Shown piece by piece: positions 22,667 to 33,599 of a stretch of 64,000 nucleotides of DNA; positions within the stretch are counted from its first letter, which is position 1, and the number at the start of each line of letters is the position of its first letter. The translations under genes and the position numbers were made by a program. This DNA comes from Atkinsonella hypoxylon. Lineage: Eukaryota; Ascomycota; Sordariomycetes; Hypocreales; Clavicipitaceae. The notes beneath the pieces are model-generated. The model was given only the letters and a program-made list of their open reading frames with translations. It was not told where the DNA came from and did no database searches. Location: contig JFHB01000029.1 of NCBI GenBank assembly GCA_000729835.1, positions 62,001-126,000 on the forward strand, read 5' to 3'.

Positions 22667-23278
22667 TTGTTTCGATACCGTCGAGCGCAAATACATCAAC
22701 GCCGGCAATCCGTGGATCAAGCGCAGTCTTCGTCCATCAGAGTGGCAAACCAGCAGAACAGTCTTTTGCCACGTTTGGCACTGAGCGGCTCTTGGATGAA
22801 ACGTGTGGGCGATGCAACTCAGCGCCGAGAAGACGAACATTCAATGCCCAGGCTATATGCTTGTTTCGACGACGACCAAGCCACGTACTTCGCTACGGAC
22901 TACATCGATGGTGTAGCCATGAGCCAGCTTGATGCGGATGAGAGCAAGATATGTGTAAGGAGCGAGGGATATCGCGTCAAGTTGAGAGCCTCGAATCCGG
23001 TACGCAAGTTAGTCCAGAGGTCTATGCTTCTCGTCAGCTCCATTGCCACCAGACCCAAATGTACAGATTGTCCTACCATACCGCGTCACAGTCAAATTAA
23101 GCTGTCACGAAAGGAAGATGAAGCCAGACCGTCGGATCATGATGTGTCTTGTCATGCTGACTTATCCATGCATGATGTCTCTGTTGATGCAACCACACTG
23201 AAGATCAAAGCCGTGACTGGTAGAAAGGCAGGATTGAATCCTGAGGAGTTCGAAGGCTTCTTGTCTCCGACGTCCTGA
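22667..23278 (+). pseudogene. Decayed APH-like phosphotransferase gene
   Basis: The open frame keeps two recognisable pieces of the fungal APH/choline-kinase-like family: the hinge region (YACFDDDQATYFATDYIDGV, then MSQLDADE) and the C-terminal catalytic region (CHADLSMHDVSVDATTLKIK...GLNPEEFEGF). In intact members the second block reads H-N-D-L-x-x-H-N and is followed by IIDWEYAG. Here the loop is HADLSMHD, and the metal-binding Asp block has become AVTGRKAG, so catalysis should be lost. The N-terminal lobe is not recognisable and the spacing between the blocks is short. I read this as a relic of an APH-like gene; the remaining open frame may be chance or a new coding sequence. Confidence 0.55.
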
Positions 23279-23749
23279 ACCGTCCGTCGCGCGGAAGGGA
23301 GACGTAGACAATGCTGAAGATTCGGTAAGGACGCTATTATAGACTGCTGCGGTACAGGTGGACGTGTCAGAATTATGTCAAATCAATAAAATGAGTGCCT
23401 GCCTCGAGACGTGTTGACTTGCTGTCTTGGGTTTAGTTGCTTCTGCATGTTCAAATGTCCATCACCTGGATGGAACACGCAATGGAGACACCAAATTAGA
23501 CAGTCAAGACTTCACTTTGTTCGACTGCGAACGACTTCCGGAAGTCGCTAGCATTACTCACCAGCTATCAGAAGCAAACAAGCACTAAGAAGGAAGGACG
23601 CATTCAACACAGAATGACATGAGCTCAAGCTAACTCTGAGACAAGTCCCCGTCATACATGCATCGCTCTGAACATCTGTCTATCACGATCAGAAATCTCA
23701 TTCAAGCATCGCTATGCTATGCTATGTCCATAAAGTAAAATCACATACA
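23279..23749. other. Intergenic, no gene seen
   Basis: About 470 bp 3' of both the APH relic (plus) and APP1 (minus). No feature beyond presumed 3' ends. Confidence 0.45.
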
Positions 23750-26515
23750 TCAATGCCCCCTCTTTCGCCGCATCTCCTCCTGCGCATGCTTCACAATCCC
23801 CCTAGCCTCAGCCATCACATCATGTCCCGTCCGCCACGTGTACAGCACTACACCCTGACTCTCGAGCTGCTCATGAGCTCGCATCAATCGCCGCCTCCAT
23901 AGCTCCAACTTCTTATTGACGCCCTGCGCAGCAAGCGTGGGAGACCCGGATGGCGTCGTAGAGTCCGACCGTGACCCTGATCGGTAATAGTTGAAGCCCA
24001 GGGACGGAGGCGGGTTTGCGGAAGGAGGAAGCGGCTCAAAGTCCACGTCAGCGTTGGAGCCTGATGCGCCTCGGCCAAATAGACGAGGACTGAGGTCCTT
24101 AAGCCCTGATCTTCGCCTCGGCAGGGGCGGCGGTACCTCTTCTTGCTTGGAGGCGGTGGATTCGCGGGCTCGTAGGGTGTTCTGGTCTTGATCGGCACTT
24201 GGAACCGTGGGGGGAGCTTGTACCCCTGAGAGACCCAGACCTTGCGGCCGCTTTGGCTTTGGTGGAGGGACGTCGGCCTTGGCATTAACGGCTGAAACGT
24301 TCGCCAGGGCGGGCGAGCTACGCAATGCGGCGGGTTTTGCAGGTCGCGGTGGAGGTGGTTTTCGTGTGATGAGAAGGTCTGTCGCGCTGGGAGCTCGAAC
24401 AGAGTTACTCTGCTTGACTTGCGCAGCTGTGGCCGCTTCATCGGGTTTGACTTCCTGGGCCTCATCGGAGAAGTCAATCAATGTGCCCATAACCGGACCT
24501 GTAGCACTGAGCTTCTCTCGTGAAACCGCTCTAGGAACAGGATTCGGTCTGCTCGCTAATGTTACATGAGTTGATTGTGCATCGTTTAGCGTCATACTCG
24601 ACAATTTACGTTGAGTAAGGTCAAATCCGGAATCAAAGTATCCGGTTGTCTCTGGAGTTGTGACATCGCGGATAAAAATGGCTAGAACCCGGCCCGGATT
24701 TGCCAACGCCAGTTCGGTGTACACCTCAAGGTCAGCTTCGCCGCTGTCACCGACAAGAAGAAACCTTCTGTCGGGAAAATCTTTGATGAGTCGATTGAGG
24801 GTCGTCTTTTTACGCTCGGCGACGGGCTCAAATATTCCTTGGAGCATTCCACTGTATTGCTTCAGATGCAGTGAGCCATGGGGCAGACCGGCAGTCTTGA
24901 AAAAGCTCGCCAATACGGGAAATAGTTGCCAGGGGCTGTTCGAAACATAATGCATGCTGACGCCTGTGTCATGCATCTCTGTGTACCATTCCCGTACTCC
25001 TTCGATACAAAGGTCCCTGAAATCGCGCACAAAAGTGTTGCGAAAGATTTCGCGCGCCCCGCCAGATATATTCGAACGCTTGATGGTGTCGTCAATGTCA
25101 CTAATCAAACTTATACCTGTCGGCTCTGTAATCTTGACCTCTTGCGTTGCCGATAGCCTCTCGTTGGCAAGGACTCTGACATGGGTCGGAATAAAGTCGA
25201 CAGCTGCGCGCACGTTGAAGTGACCGGCATCGTTAGTCAAGACGGTTTTTGACTGTGACCTGTTTTCGTTGTAGAAGAAGATAGTAATGGGCATGGCAAC
25301 GAGTGGGTTCGTCAAAAACGGCGCAACACGAGCCATCAAATTGGCATTGGCAACCGCGAGTTCCGCTTCTGTTAGTTCACCGGTACCGGATGGCTGTCGA
25401 GCCGACAGGCTTGGACTGCCCGGTGCTGAGTCTGGAGTATAACTAGCACGTCGGCGATGTCGAGGAAGAGGAGTCTCGACCCCAAGATTGTTGATCACTT
25501 TGCTTTGCTCACTATATCCGCCGACGGATGCCACTTGTTTCTCTTCTTGTCCCCGCTTCTCGATTACAGCTGCTGCCCTTTCGATTTTCTCTTGCTCATG
25601 GACTGCTTGGTGTATTTGATGCTGGGTCTTCAGTTCGCTAGCAATACCTCCGTTGCTACAGCTGCTATCCAGGCCGGTTGATCCAGTCGCAGAGTCCGCC
25701 CTGAGCGCTGATATGCCGCTTAGCTGACGAGCCAGGCCTATGAGTATGCGATTACGTCTTGTCAAGGGTCCGACGTGGGGGGAGTAGATCCAGCCTCTAA
25801 TGTCAACGTCAACCACAGCTTTCTCGTCTTCATGTTTCTCCCACTCTTGGCGCCACCACTCCTCGTTCCTATGTTCTATCTGATCCGATGATTGGTTTCT
25901 TGCTGCTTGCGCCCAATCCCTTTTACTGTGTCTCTTACCGTACGAAGGAAATAGGACCATTTGCTCGTTGCCTTGCGATGTTATAGCCACGTCGGGGAAT
26001 GCGCCGGGAATATGCATGCTCTCGTTGGTCCCAAAATCATCCACGCCTTTTCCTCGTGATTGCACATAGGAGTCGCGAAGTTCTGTGACCGCTTGTTGTC
26101 CACTTCTATAAAGATTGCCAGCCATCACCGCCAGCTTCCTCCGCCGATAACCCTTCTCACCTCTCTCGCCAATGTCCAGTGGCCCGTCATTGGGGTCTCG
26201 TACGTAGCCCTGTATTAGGCCCGGAAATGAAGGCATCTTGTTCGCCTTGAAAGATTCAAGCAAGCCCGAGTTTACATGTTTTAGGGGTGGTCGGCGGGAT
26301 GTCGTTGAGCGGAGTGATCGAACACCAAGGAGTATTTCCCGGCTGTGCCAGGCTACCACGTCCAGAATGCGGTTCTTCTGGGCTCTTTTGCGTTGGCGAT
26401 AGACTAAGTAGCGATAAAGACGAGATTGGAGCTTGTGCTTGACTACCGGCAACGTATCAAGGTGGAAGCTGAGCAAGCGTTCCCGGTATCGTTCTCGAAC
26501 AGCACGTGGGAACAA
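23750..26515 (-). CDS. APP1: App1-type phosphatidate phosphatase (actin patch protein)
   Basis: A single exon of 921 residues. The catalytic App1 domain spans about 370-640, with the HAD-like motif SDIDDTIK (DxDxT: Asp 473, Asp 475, Thr 477), the block YVSNSPWQLFP and the GDSGEADLEVY motif that binds metal. Upstream are a basic N-terminus and an acidic/Gln-rich linker. The C-terminal 250 residues are Pro-rich (RKPPPPRPAKP, PPPLPRRRS) and likely bind SH3 domains of actin-patch proteins, as in yeast App1. The enzyme dephosphorylates phosphatidate to diacylglycerol at endocytic actin patches. The protein is longer than yeast App1 (587 residues), as is usual in filamentous fungi. The start is the first ATG of the frame; an upstream short exon cannot be excluded. 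Confidence 0.9.
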   Translation of the reverse strand: MFPRAVRERYRERLLSFHLDTLPVVKHKLQSRLYRYLVYRQRKRAQKNRILDVVAWHSREILLGVRSLRSTTSRRPPLKHVNSGLLESFKANKMPSFPGLIQGYVRDPNDGPLDIGERGEKGYRRRKLAVMAGNLYRSGQQAVTELRDSYVQSRGKGVDDFGTNESMHIPGAFPDVAITSQGNEQMVLFPSYGKRHSKRDWAQAARNQSSDQIEHRNEEWWRQEWEKHEDEKAVVDVDIRGWIYSPHVGPLTRRNRILIGLARQLSGISALRADSATGSTGLDSSCSNGGIASELKTQHQIHQAVHEQEKIERAAAVIEKRGQEEKQVASVGGYSEQSKVINNLGVETPLPRHRRRASYTPDSAPGSPSLSARQPSGTGELTEAELAVANANLMARVAPFLTNPLVAMPITIFFYNENRSQSKTVLTNDAGHFNVRAAVDFIPTHVRVLANERLSATQEVKITEPTGISLISDIDDTIKRSNISGGAREIFRNTFVRDFRDLCIEGVREWYTEMHDTGVSMHYVSNSPWQLFPVLASFFKTAGLPHGSLHLKQYSGMLQGIFEPVAERKKTTLNRLIKDFPDRRFLLVGDSGEADLEVYTELALANPGRVLAIFIRDVTTPETTGYFDSGFDLTQRKLSSMTLNDAQSTHVTLASRPNPVPRAVSREKLSATGPVMGTLIDFSDEAQEVKPDEAATAAQVKQSNSVRAPSATDLLITRKPPPPRPAKPAALRSSPALANVSAVNAKADVPPPKPKRPQGLGLSGVQAPPTVPSADQDQNTLRARESTASKQEEVPPPLPRRRSGLKDLSPRLFGRGASGSNADVDFEPLPPSANPPPSLGFNYYRSGSRSDSTTPSGSPTLAAQGVNKKLELWRRRLMRAHEQLESQGVVLYTWRTGHDVMAEARGIVKHAQEEMRRKRGH

Positions 26516-27533
26516 GTATCGAAAAAAACTCTGGTTATGGAGAGGATGAGAGTGCGGGCGGCCGAAGCTGAAGAACCGAAATGGAGCCAGTTTGCCGAAA
26601 AACTAGAATGACACTGCTCCTCAGTGGCATACATGGAATGGACGGGCTTTGTTCTTTAAATATATCAAGATATTGTTTTGCTAACGCAGAGCATCCAAAA
26701 GTTGCGGGCGAGCGGTTTATGGCGTGGCAAATGCTTGCCACAGGCGACTGCCACACACAGGTGCGACGTGTCTCAGCAGTCGTTCAGATGAACGCCGTCT
26801 TCTGATAGGGGTTGCCACTGGTTAAGCTGAACGATAGGACTGGAGGAACGAACTCGTGGTTCTCAAAGTGGTTGGGACGATCAAACGACAATGGAGGCAC
26901 CTGACCAGTGTTGCAGGTGTATGGCTGTCAGGGGCCAGTGCCGGCTCCGTAGATGATTTGAGTGGTCCCAGGTCTGGTCGGCTGCCTGATGAGGCGGCAA
27001 GGTCTCAGGTGATTGAGTGAAATGCAAGCTCAAGACGGCCAAGCACAGTCGAAAGCCCAGGCCCGTGATGCGGCTCGCTGGATGACGATCACGGAGAAGA
27101 CGAGACTGGTCCTGCTTGGGGAGCCAGAAGTGGGTTGACGGAGGACGCCATCTCCACAACTTACTGCATGTGGACGCGAGGCTAATTAATGTGGGTTAAT
27201 TAATACCAGTGCTTGATCTTGCACAAGATTTGGTCATTCCAATTCCAAGGACATGATAACATCGATATGTATCATCAAAGAGACAACATGAACATGCTCA
27301 TTTGAATGAAAGAACCTCAGTTGATAGATCAATATTGGTTGTTTCAGTTATCAATTAATAGTCTCCGCTCCTAAATATGAGGCAATCTCGTTCGTTTATG
27401 GTCTGCTCAATAAGTATTACTACGAGCTGAGCTATCTCGCAACCACGTTATTCACAGCATGGCGCATAGAGGTGGATCAGATCTCTAGAACAATGCTGGC
27501 TGTATGGACAACTTCTGCTCCTCTAAATCACAT
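26516..27533. other. Intergenic, upstream of APP1 and 3' of DRS1
   Basis: About 1 kb between two minus-strand genes. No ORF with family features. Contains a TTAATTAATGTGGGTTAATTAAT repeat near 27182-27205 and should hold the APP1 promoter at its left end. Confidence 0.45.
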
Positions 27534-29977
27534 CTATTTTCTACCCTTGCCCTTAGCCTTACTTCCTCCTCTGCTTCCACTCTTTCTGCTGCCCTTCCCT
27601 GACTTGGCCCTTGCTGCCGCATCACCTTTACCCTTCTTCCACGCCCGACCGCCGTCCACCCGATCGGCCCTCGCATCAAGCTTCTTTTTATCCTTGTTGC
27701 TAAGCTTACCACTGGCAGGTTTCTTCTTGAGTCGCTCCTTGAGACCGTTTAATTCATCTTTGCCAGCCTGTCGGGCCTTCTTCTTGTCGTGCTCCGTCTC
27801 GAACCATGTCCGCTTCGGCCGAGATTTAATTTCTGCCTCATGCCCAATCAGATTTTCGCCCTTCTTGACTTGCATTTCGGCTTGTGCCAACTGCTTCTCT
27901 TCTTTCTCCTCGTGCAAAATCTCGTTGATGTCTTCTTCCATTGCATCGATCTCTTCCTGCATCTTGTCTGCGTCCGCAGGAGCTATGACTCTGCTGACGA
28001 TCTTTGCGCCTTGCGCCTTACCAGCCTTCACAGCAGCCTTGACAACCTTACGATCTGCCTCTGCTGCAAGAGTCACAGCCGTACCTTTTCTTCCTGCTCG
28101 AGCAGTACGACCCACACGATGGACGTAGATTTCGAGGGACTGCGGAGCTTCATAGTTGATGACCGTGTCCACGCCTTTGATATCGAGGCCACGGGATGCA
28201 AGATCTGTGGCGAGTAGATAAGATACTTTGCCGTCTCTAAAGGTCTCCACGCTGGTAATGCGCTGGGCATAGATTATTAGCTTCAGCGTTCGGATCATGG
28301 GACGATGAGATTTCAACCAACCTGTGTTTGGTTCATACTGCCGTGTAACTCTGCACATGACAGTCCAAGCAGCCCAAAGATAATTCGTGCTCTATGGGCT
28401 TCTTTCTTTTGACGGAAAAAGATAATGACCCGTTCATGGTAAAAGGTTTTGCAGATATGTGCAAGGTAGCCCATCCGCTTATCTTCTCGACCAGGTCTTA
28501 AACGCACAAATTCTTGCACGAGTGTAGTCACGGTCTTCTTTTGTGAATCAACCATCAATCGAACAGGTTTATTTAACCCAACGCGAATGAGTCGGTCGAC
28601 GGTTGATGTCATGGTGGCTGAGAACAACATAGTCTGGCGTGACTTGGGCAGGGTAGTAAGAATCTCATTCAGCTCATCAGCAAATCCATCTTCCAGCATA
28701 CGATCAGCTTCGTCAAGGACCAAAATCTCAACAGTGTCAACGTTGAAGCTGGCCGAGTTTCTCATATGGTCAATAAATCGACCAGGAGTAGCAATGACAA
28801 CATCAGGTCGAAGGCGGAGTTCATTTTCTTGAACTTTCAAGCTGAGACCACCCACTGCCAATGAAAACTTAATGTCGGTATAGCGTGCGAGTTTGATGCC
28901 TACTGCATGACATTGCATGGCCAATTCACGCGTGGGAGTGAGGACGACGACGCGTGTGGTGGGTATCTTATTGGGACGAAAGAGTAATCGCTCGAGAATT
29001 GGAACCAAGAAAGCACCTGTCTTGCCGGAACCTGTGACAGCTCCACCGACAAGGTCCTTGCCCATAAGTGCGATGGGGATGGTCTTGCTCTGGATAGGTG
29101 TAGGCTTGCTGAAGCCAACCGCAGCAAGGCCGCGAAGGATCGGCCTTGATAATGACAGACCTTGGAAACTCGAGCGGTGCGATTTGGTGCCTGAATCTTT
29201 GGGTTCTTCGGGTGCGAAGAAAGCATCTCGCTTGGCTAATTCTTCGGCATCCTCGTCATCGTCACTACCATCGGAAGCGTCATCAGGGTGCTCGACCGGG
29301 GTGGCTACCGAGTCATTGTCTGAAGCAGCCTCATCATCGTCATTTTCCATTTCATTTTCATTTCCATGTTCGGATCGACTGGAATCTTCCGAGCCGTCAT
29401 CATCCCCATTGTCATTGACTCCTTCGTCTTCCTCTGCATCAGAATCGACATTCATGCCAAAGGCATCGTTAGCAAGAACTTCGTCGTCGTCATCGTCCAT
29501 GGCAACTTCCATGTAATTTCCTTCGTCAGAATCATTATTGTTGCCATTCTCGTCATCTTGCTCTGTCTCGTCAGCGTCCTCAGTGTCCTTGCCCGTTTTC
29601 TTCTCCCTGCGTCGGCGAATAATGTCATCCAAATCCACCATCTTCTTGTCAGAGAGTATTCCTTTCTCCGCGGCTTCAAAGCCCCATCCTTCAAACTCTT
29701 CTTTGCCGAGTTCCCCGGAATTATCCTCTACAAATTCAAAATCGGAGTCCATGGCGCCATCGTCGTCTTCATTACGACCCCAAAGACCGTGAGCTTCCTC
29801 CGGCTCAGATTCATCACCATTGTCTTTTTTGGCTTTTTTAGATCTTTTGCTAGTCTTTACCTTCTTTTCCGGTGGCGGTTGTATCTTCACCTCTTCGTCG
29901 AATAGCCCCTCCTCGTTATCAGAGATTGTGGTGATGAATTCGTCCTCGACGGACTTTCTCTTGTGCACAGGGGCCAT
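27534..29977 (-). CDS. DRS1: DEAD-box ATP-dependent RNA helicase Drs1 (ribosome biogenesis)
   Basis: Two exons, 29977-28322 and 28262-27534, with a 59-nt intron (GTTGGT...CCCAG), giving 794 residues. The N-terminal 265 residues are acidic with Asp/Glu runs, as in Drs1/DDX27. The helicase core follows: Q motif region FSKPTPIQ (289-296), Walker A TGSGKT (315-320), PTRELA (348-353), DEAD (422-425), SAT (453-455), and in exon 2 HRVGRTARAGR. The C-terminus has the Drs1-family RTWFET block and a Lys/Arg-rich tail (KKKARQ...KAKGKGRK) for nucleolar targeting. Drs1 acts in 60S ribosomal subunit assembly. Its start faces the EB1 gene across 611 bp. Confidence 0.95.
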
Positions 29978-30588
29978 GTTGGGTGGCTTGTGTTCGCAAA
30001 AGTGCGAAGGCTGTCCTTTTATTTCATCCAGAGCTCGTAAGTTCTGCAGATGACCAAGATAACGGATGGTGCGCTTTTTAGAATTAAGTCCAACTCAATT
30101 GGCCTGAAGAGTTCAGAGTCTGTGATCAAAAGTGCTCGCAGAGCGGTAATTTTCTGCCATCGAAAATTTTGGCGGTGTGACCGAATTGCCCCATTGGGTC
30201 CAGCGTCCCTACGAGATCGAGATGGCAGCCAAATGTTCAGGGGGCTGGCCCATTATTTTTCCGACTCACAAGTCGTTCCAAAATCCCGCGGTTGATTGGA
30301 CGGCCATTCCAGGCTCTTCAGCTTCCTCGAGACTCACGTCACGCTTTAACTTGGCCAGTTTCCCCTTTATCGCTTGCTTCGACCGGCTTCGCTGCCCACA
30401 GCACAACAGCCAGCGTCGTCTTCGGATTACTTATTGCTATTCCCATTTCTTCGATACCCGCAGCTTTTATTGCCGCCTACAATTTTATCCACGCCATATA
30501 TATTGCGCATCAACTTCCCTTCCATCATTCGCCCAGCTTCTCCACGCAAAACATCCCTTCATAACATCGATCTCACAACACAGACAAG
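29978..30588. promoter_or_regulatory. Divergent promoter region, DRS1 / EB1
   Basis: 611 bp between the start codons of two essential-type genes transcribed in opposite directions. CT-rich tracts precede the EB1 start. No gene is supported within it; function is inferred from orientation. Confidence 0.5.
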
Positions 30589-31623
30589 ATGGGCGAGTCA
30601 AGGTGGGTGCAACTGTGCAGACTCGACTTCCTCGACTGGTCAAGCCATACCTAACACCAATGGACTTACAGACAAGAGCTTATCCAATGGCTGAACAGCC
30701 TTTTACAGCTCAACATGACCAAGGTCGAGCAATGCGGCACTGGGTAAGTTTTAAGCATTCCAAGGCTTACCCCTCCCCCGCTCCAAACACACGATGCCGA
30801 ATACGACATGGGAAAATTTTTGCTTGATGAATCGACGCAGACGGCGTCGTGAATCAGGAGATCGCTATGAATATTTTCTCTGACTCGGAGCAGCGCTGCT
30901 CTTTGCCAGGTATTCGACAGCATATACATGGACTTGCCAATGTCCAGAGTCAAGTTTAACGCCAACGGTGAATGGGCATATGTGCAGAATTTCAAAGTGC
31001 TACAAAGTATGTGCTCTTCCAGTTCATGCCCGAATAGGTCGCCAGCTCAAGATGATGCAGCGTTCTGACCATGATTTCTAGATGCGTTTGCCAAACATCA
31101 AATTGATAAGCCTATTCCCGTCGAAGCACTGATCAAATGCAAGATGCAGGATAACTTGGAATTCTTGCAGTGGACTAAAAAATTCTGGGATCTGAATTTT
31201 CCTGATCACGACTACGACGCTGTTGCTCGACGGAAAGGCGGCGCCCTTCCCGCAACCGGAGCTGGAGGTGCTCCTAGGGCGCCGGTGTCTGCTGGTACCG
31301 CTCGACGAGGTGGCGCTGCCTCTGCCTCAGGGGGCCCTCGAGTGACCAAGGCGACGGGAGTTGGACCCGGTTCTGCGGCGCTGCAACAGGAAAACAACAC
31401 ACTCAAGGAAACCGTCGTTGGCCTCGAGCGCGAGCGAGACTTCTACTTCAGCAAGCTACGTGATATCGAGCTGCTTATTCAGCAGGCCGTCGACGAGGAT
31501 CCCGAGCTCGAGAAGCAGGAGGATGGATTGGTGAAGCAGATTCAGGTCATTCTGTATTCCACAGAAGAGGGATTTGAGATTCCTCAGGAAGGCGAGCCAT
31601 TGGACGACCAGGAGACGTTCTAG
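30589..31623 (+). CDS. Microtubule plus-end protein EB1 (Mal3/Bim1)
   Basis: Four exons, 30589-30602, 30672-30743, 30894-31006 and 31082-31623, join in frame to 246 residues. The first exon (MGESR) is only 14 nt. Residues 1-105 form the calponin-homology domain (ELIQWLN...QCGTGAALCQVFDSIYMDLP...NFKVLQNAFAKH...WTKKFWD), which binds the microtubule lattice. A Gly/Ala-rich linker follows (about 120-165). Then comes the EB1 coiled coil and four-helix bundle (ERERDFYFSKLRDIE...DPELEKQ), the docking site for SxIP-type partners. The tail is acidic and ends QETF, echoing the aromatic acidic end of animal EB1. It tracks growing microtubule ends. Divergent from DRS1. Confidence 0.95.
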
Positions 31624-32658
31624 AGCGCCGAAAAAGTGAGGCTATCCCACCAGCCTTGTCTTGAGGCGCAATGTCAGTCGTTGTATGTCAATCAGCAGAT
31701 ACAGTGGTTCTTCAACACAGACCTAGAAGATAGAGGGCTACATGGGGGGAAACCAACGAGGAGGAGCGGGAACCTTGGCGGCGACGTCTTTTTGCTGTAG
31801 CTGCATAACGCTTTTTACGACTGACATTGAATGAGTTGATGAAGGGGAGCTTGTACGCACACTATACGCTCTCTAGCAGAAAGTTATCGGACTTCGCGAT
31901 GGAACAAAGCGATGAATGATGCTGGACAGCCCCAGTCTTGAATCTGCCGAGCCACCAATGTGCTGTGGTGTTGACTGAAGGGTGGTATAAAAGCTAGGGA
32001 ACTTCGTCTAGGGTAGTGCTTGTAAACAACTGATAAAGGGTCTGGTAATTACAACACAAGAAAAGCTGGTTAAAGCCCGAAATTACTCTTAAAATGCTTA
32101 TTCATTTTCTGGTAGATTGAATGGGTCCACTCGCTAGTATGAGCCCGAGCGTAGATCGATAAATGACTACGGGAATGGATCACGGCTGCCTCCAAAATGC
32201 AGAGATGCCATAATTCAACGTTCAATATTAGCCATAAATGGGAAGACTAGTTTCCGATTTCCGGCGCGTTGATTGGTCAGTTCACTGAGAAAAATTGAGG
32301 TCACTCCGTGTAAGATAGTAAGAGGTCCAAGCCGGTGCCAGCTGTCTTGTTGGTCACGCTACCAATATCAAGGGATGTGTCCACGGGCCTGAGTAGGTAG
32401 CCAACACCCCCCACGCTATGTCAGACACCCTGATGAACTAGACGCAAGGAGTTAATCAACTTCAAATTGCCCGATTGAGCCCGCCCCGACCGGGTCCACT
32501 TGACACGGCTTAATTAATATCTGTAACAGGCTTTGGTAAACGGTCACAGATTGCACGCCGTCACTTTTGGCAATGACAGGTTGTCGCGTCCCCGAGGCCG
32601 TTCCACAAGCTAGAAAGATTAGAACAGCCTGTTTCGAGTGCTAGAAACATAACCGTAA
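31624..32658. other. Intergenic, no gene seen
   Basis: About 1 kb after EB1. It includes the EB1 3' UTR. No ORF with family features, and nothing repetitive noted. Confidence 0.45.
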
Positions 32659-33045
32659 ATGGCTGGCTATGAGAAGGACAAGAATACGCACATTCATTTC
32701 AGTTTTGCCAGCGAAACGACAGACTTCAGTGGCGCAGGAGCGATATCCAAACCATTCAAAGCCAAGACTAGTAGGAAGAACAATTATTTCCCAGTTGGGC
32801 GGAACTCCAGTACCATTACCGGATACAGATATTCTGCGCAATGGGAAAACCTCTATGAAAAAGGGCCATGGGCGCTTGAGCTTGATTTGAATCACATCAT
32901 ATCATTCGGGGCTTATTGCCCGGCCAGAGGTGAGAATGGATTCGAGGACCATGAATTAGGCAAGCGAGTTGAATGGACAGTTACGCAACAAGCACAAGAA
33001 CTTCTACCAATATTCAAAGACCTAGTCTCATTAAATGTAATGTAA
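32659..33045 (+). CDS. Hypothetical 128-residue protein
   Basis: An uninterrupted frame of 128 residues with an ATG start and TAA stop. It has no signal peptide, membrane segment or known motif. It is rich in aromatic residues (Phe, Tyr, Trp) with a central Lys/Arg patch (KAKTSRKNNYFPVG). It stands alone in an otherwise gene-free 2 kb, so it could be an orphan gene or chance. No introns are suggested. I do not recognise it. Confidence 0.35.
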   Translation: MAGYEKDKNTHIHFSFASETTDFSGAGAISKPFKAKTSRKNNYFPVGRNSSTITGYRYSAQWENLYEKGPWALELDLNHIISFGAYCPARGENGFEDHELGKRVEWTVTQQAQELLPIFKDLVSLNVM

Positions 33046-33599
33046 TGTGTATATGCAAACGGATATTTGCGTATGAATATGTATCGTATCTTTTCATGCG
33101 TCTCCATATAGTATCCTGTTCCTATCATCGCTTTTAATAGAAGGCTAAGTTATCTCCTATGCCAGGCACGTCAGTTTGGAATGCATTCACACCAAACAAG
33201 TCCACCAGGCTATCATCTAGCCACTTTCGGACCACCTCCAACTCGACTTTTCAAGAATTGAGGGGGCCGCCCCTCCATGTCTTGCGCGGCGCGAGATCCG
33301 CACTCCATTCCATGCCCCAGGGAAATACCATCGCAATGCTTTGTTGACTTGTTTGCTCTGGTTTGCTGGGGCACCGCTCGTTTTGGACCAGGTTTGGAAG
33401 AGACCATAAAATAGCGGCGTCCGCTGGGTATCCTGTCTCTCAATGCCTTGGTTCCTGCCACCGAGAATGGCACCGATGTCATGCACATCAGGGAATTACT
33501 GTCAAATTGCAACGTGGCAACCAGTACTCGGAAGAAAGGAAAACACACACACACACACACACACACAACGCTCTTCCTGCGCAAAACGACGACTGGTTA
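33046..33599. other. Intergenic with a CA microsatellite
   Basis: About 550 bp. A run of about 12 CA units lies at 33543-33567, inside the probable 3' UTR of the proline-rich membrane protein gene that ends at 33600. No gene is supported. Confidence 0.5.

Noticed and set aside
27472..28128. 218-residue plus-strand frame
   Set aside because: Antisense of the DRS1 C-terminal exon.
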